A model generated the notes under the pieces. The model ran no database searches and was not told the DNA's origin. It was given only the letters and a program-made list of their open reading frames with translations. A stretch of 27,248 nt of DNA from an uncultured Lentisphaeria bacterium (GTDB taxonomy: Bacteria; Verrucomicrobiota; Lentisphaeria; JABSQK01; CAJWLW01). The stretch spans positions 1-27,248 of the forward strand of contig CAJWLW010000035.1 of the NCBI GenBank assembly GCA_913042885.1. The letters are read 5' to 3'. Of the stretch, positions 1-6,271 are shown one piece after another (the stretch's first letter is position 1; every line of letters starts with the position of its first letter). The position numbers were made by a program, and so were the translations under genes.

Positions 1-2266
1 TGCAGGCGTTGGCAATCATGAAGTTGTCAATGATCGGGCCGTGGCGAACGAAACGTGGATTGCCGTTATGCGCATTCGCACAGCCCCGGACACAGTCATC
101 GCAGCGCGTGCAGCGATCCATATCGATGAGCATTGCAGCCGTGCCGTTGATGGTGCGCTGAGCGACTAATTCCTCGACGACCATCTGGTCGACGTTGATG
201 TCGAAGGTGCGCAATTCCTTGTGCGTATCGGCAGCCTGCGGCGCCTGCGGCTTAAAGCTGGCATCTTTATCAAAAATGTACTCATAAACAACCTCACGGG
301 GGATAAAGATCACATCGACGTAACCGATCGCCCTCAGGCTATGGCGAAAGCAGATTTCGTCATCGGGATTGTGATAATTATGGAGGAGTTCGTCAAGGCC
401 GAAATGAGCTCCCTTGCCGAGATAGCTGACGGTGCGCTGGCCATGGTGATATTCACGGGAAATCCGGGCGAAACCGGAGCGTATGAGAATCAACGCATCC
501 GGATACTGCCCCTCCGCGGCAACGATGGGCTCAATCTCGTCACGGGCATCAGAGCCTTCCTTCATGAGGTCGATAAAAGACATGTGCCAGTTAAAGTCGC
601 CGATAGTTCTGAGCTCGACCTTTTCGGCCAGGCGCTGTCGATCGGCATCATCAAGCTTGCCGAAGGCGTCGATACGGCGCAGATGCATGTCGAGAGCGCG
701 CTCGCGATAGGTGGCATCGGTCAAGTTTTTGAAAATGCTGCTGCTGCTGCGAAGATCACGAAGTCCCTGCCAGCGAATCTCCAGCACCCGGGCGCTTTTG
801 GTGGCCAATATCGTTGCCGTCCGCGGTGTGCGACCGAGCGCCGAAAGCTCGCCAACAAGCTCGCCGGCGCAGATGGTGTTCACCAACTCATTTCGTCCGC
901 CTTCGCCGATGTCAAAGACGGCATCGGAATCCTGCAAGAACATATATTCGCCGGCGTCCCCAGCGTCCCCCGTATTCAGGGATGATCGCCACTCCCTTAC
1001 CTGGCCCTTATTCTGCCAAAGCTGGGCAATGATCTTGGATAATCCTCTCTTCTTGACCGTCTGACGGCCGTCCGGCGACTGAAGCGCGGCACGATCCATA
1101 ATCACTGACAATTCGCCACTGATTACGTAATAGGCCGTATGGCCGAAGTCACCAGCGCGGCAGAGAACCCGTGGATTGTCTTCTGTTGCCGATTCCAGGT
1201 CGATAATTCGACTATCGAAACGGAAAATGTCCCGGATCTCCTTGATACTGTCGAGAATCTCCTGGCCTATCGCCTTCTCGGCCTGCTTAACGTCTACGCT
1301 ATCGGCCTGTTCCATTTGTGTGCTTACGAAGCTCACCAGCAACTGCTTGAAAATTCCGTCGACATCGAAATAGGTCATGTCAACGTCAAAGGGATTCTGA
1401 CGGCGAGAGACCAGGGACATGCCGGTAATGCGATTCACTTCAACAGTGAATGAGCCGATCGAGATATAATCACCGCACTGAAGCTGACGAGCCTTGTCAT
1501 AGTCAGTCTGCGATGCCCGCAGGTACGCGAGCAGGTCGTCAAGCGAGCTGTCCACCCCGAGGCTGTCCACCATTTTCCCAAGTTTTCCCCTCACTTGTTC
1601 GGCCTCTTTGGCACAACGCATTTCAAGATCGCTGATCGCAACAGATATCGAGTCCAGCTGCTCGGTTGGAAGCCGCGAATACGAGCATGAGATCGATGGC
1701 AGAGCCTTGTTATCCAGTAGATCGCGTTTGCGAACAAGACTTTTGCGAAGCCGCTCGAGAGTGTCAGTTCGGGAATAATCCTCGAATTCCACAACCTTCC
1801 TGACAGTCACTTCGAAGGCGGAGAAATCATCATAATCGTCACGGTCGAGTCGTTGTAATTGTTCATCGATGACGTTGAGCTCCGAATAGTGATCGATGAG
1901 GCGATTGAGCGCGGCACAATAGTCCCGGCTGTAGATCAAGCTGCTTTCGACGCGAATATCAGCCGGCAACTTGGCAAGCAGCTCGGTCACGGCACCAACG
2001 AGCACGGTGCGGACTGCCGTCCTGGCTTTGTGCAGGTCAGCCAACTCGGCATTGGCCATCAGGGGCTGGTCATTGATGGACACGTCAACGTTGTCAGCAG
2101 AGAGCTCGTAGCTGTTGTCAACGCGAAAAATATGCACCGCTGGGGCCCGGCGTTCGCTTGCCCACTGCAACTCGCCTTTCTCGTTGAGATAGCCCCACGT
2201 CTCATCTTCAACTTCGACTCGGTGAAGATCGCAGTGGTCATGGGCTCGGACAATTAATGAAATCAT
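1..2266 (-). CDS. Dual cNMP-binding domain / 4Fe-4S ferredoxin fusion protein (3' end outside window)
   Basis: Translated by hand from the ATG at 2266, this frame is open for 755 codons and runs off the left edge, so the C-terminus is missing. Residues 1-75 contain a beta-rich FHA-like stretch ending near VSINDQPL. A charged helical region follows to about 330. A first CRP/PKA-type cyclic-nucleotide fold lies at about 365-500 (AGDFGHTAYYVISGELSV, then GELVGELSALG with RTATI) and carries a roughly 50-residue insertion. A second such fold is at about 580-650 (DALILIRSGFARISRE, GKGAHFGLDEL). From about 717 a ferredoxin motif C-x2-C-x2-C-x3-C begins (CTRCDDCVRGC). The family is inferred to sense a ligand and pass electrons through Fe-S clusters. 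It is the last visible gene of the redox operon, 60 nt after the tetraheme cytochrome gene. No clear ribosome-binding site precedes the ATG, so the start is less certain than the frame. Confidence 0.85.
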   Translation of the reverse strand, partial: MISLIVRAHDHCDLHRVEVEDETWGYLNEKGELQWASERRAPAVHIFRVDNSYELSADNVDVSINDQPLMANAELADLHKARTAVRTVLVGAVTELLAKLPADIRVESSLIYSRDYCAALNRLIDHYSELNVIDEQLQRLDRDDYDDFSAFEVTVRKVVEFEDYSRTDTLERLRKSLVRKRDLLDNKALPSISCSYSRLPTEQLDSISVAISDLEMRCAKEAEQVRGKLGKMVDSLGVDSSLDDLLAYLRASQTDYDKARQLQCGDYISIGSFTVEVNRITGMSLVSRRQNPFDVDMTYFDVDGIFKQLLVSFVSTQMEQADSVDVKQAEKAIGQEILDSIKEIRDIFRFDSRIIDLESATEDNPRVLCRAGDFGHTAYYVISGELSVIMDRAALQSPDGRQTVKKRGLSKIIAQLWQNKGQVREWRSSLNTGDAGDAGEYMFLQDSDAVFDIGEGGRNELVNTICAGELVGELSALGRTPRTATILATKSARVLEIRWQGLRDLRSSSSIFKNLTDATYRERALDMHLRRIDAFGKLDDADRQRLAEKVELRTIGDFNWHMSFIDLMKEGSDARDEIEPIVAAEGQYPDALILIRSGFARISREYHHGQRTVSYLGKGAHFGLDELLHNYHNPDDEICFRHSLRAIGYVDVIFIPREVVYEYIFDKDASFKPQAPQAADTHKELRTFDINVDQMVVEELVAQRTINGTAAMLIDMDRCTRCDDCVRGCANAHNGNPRFVRHGPIIDNFMIANAC

Positions 2267-2296
2267 AAAATAAGAATGTGTACCCGTTGTTGTTGA

Positions 2297-2309
2297 GACT
2301 GCGGCAGTC
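2297..2309. repeat. Short palindrome between tetraheme cytochrome and cNMP/Fe-S genes
   Basis: GACTGC-G-GCAGTC is a perfect 6-bp inverted repeat around one base, in the only sizeable gap (60 bp) of the operon. It could be an operator half-site pair or a small mRNA hairpin that tunes expression of the last gene. No T-tract follows it on the minus strand, so it is not a standard terminator. Function is unproven. Confidence 0.3.
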
Positions 2310-2326
2310 CGCCTGAAACATCACGA

Positions 2327-3493
2327 TTATTTGCCAAAGAGTGCATCTCCGACTGGCTCAATGTCGACAATCTCTTCATCGAGCACGGTAAGGTCATAGG
2401 ATTCCGCTGCCTTGATGAATGCGCGATTCGCCTTCTCTAAGGCGGAGACCAGTTTCGGCACCTGATCCTTGGTCAAGGACTCGATATCATCATCAAGTTC
2501 GGCCAACAACGCCGCCAGGTCCTTCAACTCCTTGACCTGCCCTTCGAGAGCTTCATCCAATGCCAGCATGTTGCCGATGCCGTCGGCGACGCGAAACTGC
2601 ATTTCCTCGAAGTATCGCGTCGGCTCTTCATCCCCCTTGGGAAAGGCCGCCATTGCGATGGCCCGCAGTGCGTGCTCAACGTACAGAATCCGTCCGGCAA
2701 CGAAGAGCTCCCGCTTCTTTTCTTGGGTAAACTCCCTGTTTGAGGGCTCATCCCAGTTCGTGCCCCGGAAGCTGTGACGGATCTCGCCATTCAACCAGGC
2801 GATGATCTCAAACTCGCTGCCGGCAGCATGCTCGGTCTTGTTGACCAATTCAGGATTGGGTACGGTGTGACAGCCATAGCAGTTGTTGATCAACTCGTAG
2901 GTGTCCTGCGGACGGATCATGCCAAGCTGTCGAGTTTCAGCAGCAATAGCGATTTCAAAGTCGTTCTCAGTCTTACCTTTCAAGCGCTCCTGCAGACTGC
3001 TGATCAACTTCTTTATGTCGTCACTGATGACTATATCGGTCTGGGCTTTCTTATTCGGGTCGAACTCGAGAAAGTCTTTCAGCGTCTGGTGCGAGTGCAG
3101 CGAATGCCACTCCTTGGCCGCACCGTGGCAGGACTCGCAGGAGACGCCCATTACCGGCCCGGTCGGCGTCTTGGTGAATTCATTGCTCTGCGCTGTGGTC
3201 TTGGTGGTAAAATGACACTGAGCACAGGTCACGTTGGAGACGGCGTTCCCGAACCCGAGCTTGGTGACTATCTCCTTGACCTTACCCCCTTCATCCTCGG
3301 TAAGGCTTTTCAGGCTGCCGAAATGATGACTGGCCTGCCAGCTCTGCACTTCAAATTTGTGGCACTGACTGCACGAGGCCCCATCTCGATCGTTGATAAT
3401 CTTCGCCGGGTCTCGCCGGCTGCCGTCGGCGTAAAGCGAAATGCCGGTGCTCAAGGAAATTGCCAGGGCAATCATCAGTCGCCGAATTATCAT
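2327..3493 (-). CDS. Periplasmic tetraheme cytochrome c (c554-like)
   Basis: The 388-residue protein has a signal peptide (hydrophobic residues 5-20, cleavage probably near YADG) and four c-type heme motifs, CxxCH, at residues 41 (CSQCH), 90 (CAQCH), 119 (CESCH) and 205 (CYGCH). Extra histidines (HH at 56-57, H130, H133, H135) could be distal ligands. Spacing of the first three motifs and the overall layout resemble the cytochrome c554 family. The C-terminal half (about 230-388) is helical, acidic and heme-free. The ATG at 3493 is chosen because AGGAG lies 9 nt upstream and a signal peptide follows at once; the longer frame from 3562 would overlap the preceding gene and bury the signal peptide. 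The reductase gene stops 11 nt upstream, and the ribosome-binding site abuts that stop. Expected role: shuttling electrons in the periplasm. Confidence 0.9.
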   Translation of the reverse strand: MIIRRLMIALAISLSTGISLYADGSRRDPAKIINDRDGASCSQCHKFEVQSWQASHHFGSLKSLTEDEGGKVKEIVTKLGFGNAVSNVTCAQCHFTTKTTAQSNEFTKTPTGPVMGVSCESCHGAAKEWHSLHSHQTLKDFLEFDPNKKAQTDIVISDDIKKLISSLQERLKGKTENDFEIAIAAETRQLGMIRPQDTYELINNCYGCHTVPNPELVNKTEHAAGSEFEIIAWLNGEIRHSFRGTNWDEPSNREFTQEKKRELFVAGRILYVEHALRAIAMAAFPKGDEEPTRYFEEMQFRVADGIGNMLALDEALEGQVKELKDLAALLAELDDDIESLTKDQVPKLVSALEKANRAFIKAAESYDLTVLDEEIVDIEPVGDALFGK

Positions 3494-3504
3494 ATAACAG
3501 TCTC

Positions 3505-4872
3505 CTAAGCGTTTACAGTAACCACAATATCTCCATCCGGCCTGCAGCAGCAAGTGAGACATTCATTTTCCTTCAACGGACCAAAGACCGGCGGTTTGTC
3601 ATAAACCACCGTGCCCTTGTAGGTGGTTTTGCATTCGCCACAAAACCCTTTGCCGCACATCCGCTTTAACTTACGGACCTTCTGCAGCTCGCTATCAGCT
3701 AAATCCAGAATCGTGCCGCTGGCTGGCCGCCAATCAAGATAGACTCTGCTGTTACCCTTGCCAGGGTCAATGAAGCTTACCGCACAAGGACGCAGTTTCG
3801 AGTTGATGATATCTCCCGGCCAGTTGACGGCACAGGGGCCGAACCCCTCCCAATGGACCTTCTCTCTCGGCTGCCCCCAGAAATACAGCCCGTCCACGAG
3901 CGCCCGCATCATCGGCGGCGGCCCGCAAAGAAAGAAATCCTGTCCCTCGTCATCACCGACAATCTCTTTGATCAGTTCGATCGACAGCCAGCATCCGACC
4001 CCGTCGGGTCCCTCAATCACACGTCCGTCCTGAAAACCAGTCACTATGTGAACATTCTTGCGCGGCAGAAGTTCGGGCACCGAACCATCGGGAGCACTCA
4101 TACAGATGTAGACATCAACGTTCGCCAGTTTCTCCGCGATAAAATCGATATCGGCACACATGGGAAGTTCCAAGGCGGCCCGTATGCCGCAAAACATGAG
4201 TACCCGTCGTTTCGGCTGTGTCTGCGCCAGAGCCTTGGCCATTGACAGCATCGGGGTAATGCCAATCCCACCCGACAGCAGGACCACGGGAGTCCCCACG
4301 TCTATGTCCGTCTGCAAACAGAAATCACCGGTCGGCATGCCAACCTTCACTTCGGTGCCTTCTTCAATCGAGTCGTGAAGGAAACCGGACCCCTTTCCGT
4401 CGGCAACATTTTCCTGCAGATGCGGCGGGGCAAGGGCGCGGCGGACCGACACACGGAAATGCTGCTCATTCGGGGCATCGGACAGTGAGTAGTAGCGCAG
4501 CAGCGGTCCATCGGGCGTGTCAAGCTCTAAGCTGATGTGCTGACCCGGCAGAAATCCCGGCAGAGGCCGCGGGGTTTCGAGCGGTTCCAGATAAAAGGAA
4601 CTGATATCGGAAATCTGTTTGCCATCCACTTGCCGCTGCGTTTCGACGACCTTTCGGGCAACCTTGAATCGCTTCAGCCCCTGCCATGAATTGAGGCGAA
4701 CCAACGACTCGAATGTCAGGTTTTCGGAATGTCTCTCAATGGCCTCGTTGAGATTGGCCAAATAGGCGTCCTCGTAACGATGATAGTTCAGGAAACGCAC
4801 GTAGAATTCGCGCAGGCAGTAGGCGGCGAGTGCCCCTACGCAGATCAACAAAATGAAATAGAGGACTGACAT
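3505..4872 (-). CDS. Membrane-anchored FAD/NAD(P)H oxidoreductase with C-terminal [2Fe-2S] ferredoxin domain
   Basis: The 455-residue protein has an N-terminal transmembrane helix (2-20), then a ferredoxin-NADP reductase core: FAD-binding RYYSLS at 126-131, nucleotide-binding GGIGITPM at 201-208 and CGPPPMM at 316-322. A plant-type [2Fe-2S] domain closes the protein, with ligands C406, C411 and C414 (CGKGFCGEC) and most likely C441 in ECLTCCC. The architecture matches NADH oxidoreductases such as Hcr and the reductase subunits of monooxygenases. It should move electrons from NAD(P)H through FAD to the iron-sulfur centre. The ATG follows the barrel gene stop by 4 nt, and the tetraheme cytochrome gene begins 11 nt after its own stop. 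In this setting the likely partner is a cytochrome or quinone rather than an oxygenase; no oxygenase gene is present. Confidence 0.9.
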   Translation of the reverse strand: MSVLYFILLICVGALAAYCLREFYVRFLNYHRYEDAYLANLNEAIERHSENLTFESLVRLNSWQGLKRFKVARKVVETQRQVDGKQISDISSFYLEPLETPRPLPGFLPGQHISLELDTPDGPLLRYYSLSDAPNEQHFRVSVRRALAPPHLQENVADGKGSGFLHDSIEEGTEVKVGMPTGDFCLQTDIDVGTPVVLLSGGIGITPMLSMAKALAQTQPKRRVLMFCGIRAALELPMCADIDFIAEKLANVDVYICMSAPDGSVPELLPRKNVHIVTGFQDGRVIEGPDGVGCWLSIELIKEIVGDDEGQDFFLCGPPPMMRALVDGLYFWGQPREKVHWEGFGPCAVNWPGDIINSKLRPCAVSFIDPGKGNSRVYLDWRPASGTILDLADSELQKVRKLKRMCGKGFCGECKTTYKGTVVYDKPPVFGPLKENECLTCCCRPDGDIVVTVNA

Positions 4873-4876
4873 AAGC

Positions 4877-6271
4877 TCAGAACTTTATCTGGAATTCACT
4901 TCTTATTCCATAGGACGGCGACTGATCGTCAGCGGACGTGGCGAAGCCATCGACCTGAAAGATATACCGTTTGGCGAAGGCCTGCTGAAACTGAACAGCC
5001 AGCCCCCCTGTATCCTGATCCACCAGGCCCTCAGCAGAGCGTGCCCCCGCCTCGATGATCAGGTGCTGTGAATTATCGTTGAAAATCATCTGGTAGCCGA
5101 TCGCCGCGCCATAGGATTCGTCGACACGATTGCTGATCGCACTTGGATAGGTTCCAATCCCGCGGGCCGCGAACAGCAGCCCCGTCCGGCCGAGGGGGCC
5201 GCCGGCATCCTCCTCGCGGGCAGCCGATCTGAAATTGTCCTTGCCTGCAAAGCCATTGATATAAAAAACGTTTTCTGTCCCATGCGGGGTCCATGAGAGT
5301 TCCGAGAAAAGCAGCAGCCCGTCGTCAGCCTGCGGCGTGTCCTCTCCGGCATGGGAACCATTAAGTCTCAGCGTCAGGTTATGGGTCTGCATCAGGCGCT
5401 GCGTACTGCCCAGTCCCCACACCCATAAATCCTCGGCTGCGTCCGACTCCACGTAAGCGAGGTCTATCTCGATGCTCGCGAAGCGGGTGTCAATGGCGGA
5501 AAAGAGGCCGTAGAACTCGGCATCGTCGTCTGCGCCGTTGTCGTCACGATTGATCTCGTCCCACGCGTAAACAGCGGTTAGCCTGAGATTGTTCATCCAC
5601 GGCAGGCCAGCCCAGCGGAGATTGTTCTTGGTCAACCCCAGCGCGTCCATGCGGTCATTGACGAGTAGACCGTCCTGAAAAATGATCTGCTGGCGGCCAA
5701 AAGAAAAACCGATGTCCAGCCCGCGCGAATCGTCCTCATCAAGGAAGGGCAGCAGTTCACCTAAATCCCCCTCAAAGAAAAGCAGGCTGACGTTTTCGTT
5801 GATGTCGTTGCCGAAACTTTCCTGCTCGTCATCGGACCAGGCTTGCCCCCAGAAGCCCCCGGCATCATCCAGGGGGCGGAGGCCCAGGAGTATGCGCTCG
5901 GTACCCGTCAACTGCAGGTTTGAAAACAGGTCCAGGCGGTTTGCCCACTCCCGTATCGTCGGGCCGTTGTCCAATTGATAGGAATGCAGCGAAGAGCGAT
6001 AATTACCGTAGACCCACAACCGCGGCTGCCACACAGCGCCACCGGACAAACGAAAGCCGGGTCGGAGATTACCGTTCCCCAGGAAGGGATCGCCAAGCTC
6101 GATCAGTGGCCGGGTGCGCCCGGGATCCGCTGCATCAGGCGGATAGGCAAAGGGTATCGGATCGTCCGTCACATAGCTGCTGGTACTTCCCCCTGCAGCC
6201 CCCGTTTCCCATGTCCACACGGCAAGCAGTGTCAGACAGGCGACCGCCGTTGTCAAAGGTTTACCCGCCAT
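4877..6271 (-). CDS. Outer-membrane beta-barrel protein (alginate-export/porin-like)
   Basis: The 464-residue product starts with a signal peptide (hydrophobic residues 6-20, Ala-rich cleavage zone near GAAGGS). The rest is made of alternating amphipathic strands rich in aromatic residues, Gly and Asp loops, and it ends in FQIKF. A terminal Phe is the usual recognition signal of outer-membrane barrels. Strand-loop texture (GFSFGRQQIIF, RLTAVYAWDEINRDDNGADD) resembles the alginate-export-type porins found near multiheme cytochromes. It is shorter than typical MtrB-type barrels, which have about 650-700 residues. Its ATG overlaps the stop of the pentaheme cytochrome gene by one base (TGATG at 6271), implying translational coupling, and the reductase gene follows after 4 nt. 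It could be a substrate channel, or the sheath of a porin-cytochrome conduit; the second is inference only. Confidence 0.75.
   Translation of the reverse strand: MAGKPLTTAVACLTLLAVWTWETGAAGGSTSSYVTDDPIPFAYPPDAADPGRTRPLIELGDPFLGNGNLRPGFRLSGGAVWQPRLWVYGNYRSSLHSYQLDNGPTIREWANRLDLFSNLQLTGTERILLGLRPLDDAGGFWGQAWSDDEQESFGNDINENVSLLFFEGDLGELLPFLDEDDSRGLDIGFSFGRQQIIFQDGLLVNDRMDALGLTKNNLRWAGLPWMNNLRLTAVYAWDEINRDDNGADDDAEFYGLFSAIDTRFASIEIDLAYVESDAAEDLWVWGLGSTQRLMQTHNLTLRLNGSHAGEDTPQADDGLLLFSELSWTPHGTENVFYINGFAGKDNFRSAAREEDAGGPLGRTGLLFAARGIGTYPSAISNRVDESYGAAIGYQMIFNDNSQHLIIEAGARSAEGLVDQDTGGLAVQFQQAFAKRYIFQVDGFATSADDQSPSYGIRSEFQIKF

Noticed and set aside
221..2257. Several plus-strand open frames (up to 254 codons)
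   Set aside because: They are antisense shadows of the minus-strand cNMP/Fe-S gene, whose frame is open from 2266 to the edge and carries clear domain motifs.
3505..3562. Longer start of the tetraheme cytochrome at 3562
   Set aside because: It would overlap the reductase gene and put 23 residues before the signal peptide; the ATG at 3493 has AGGAG at good spacing.
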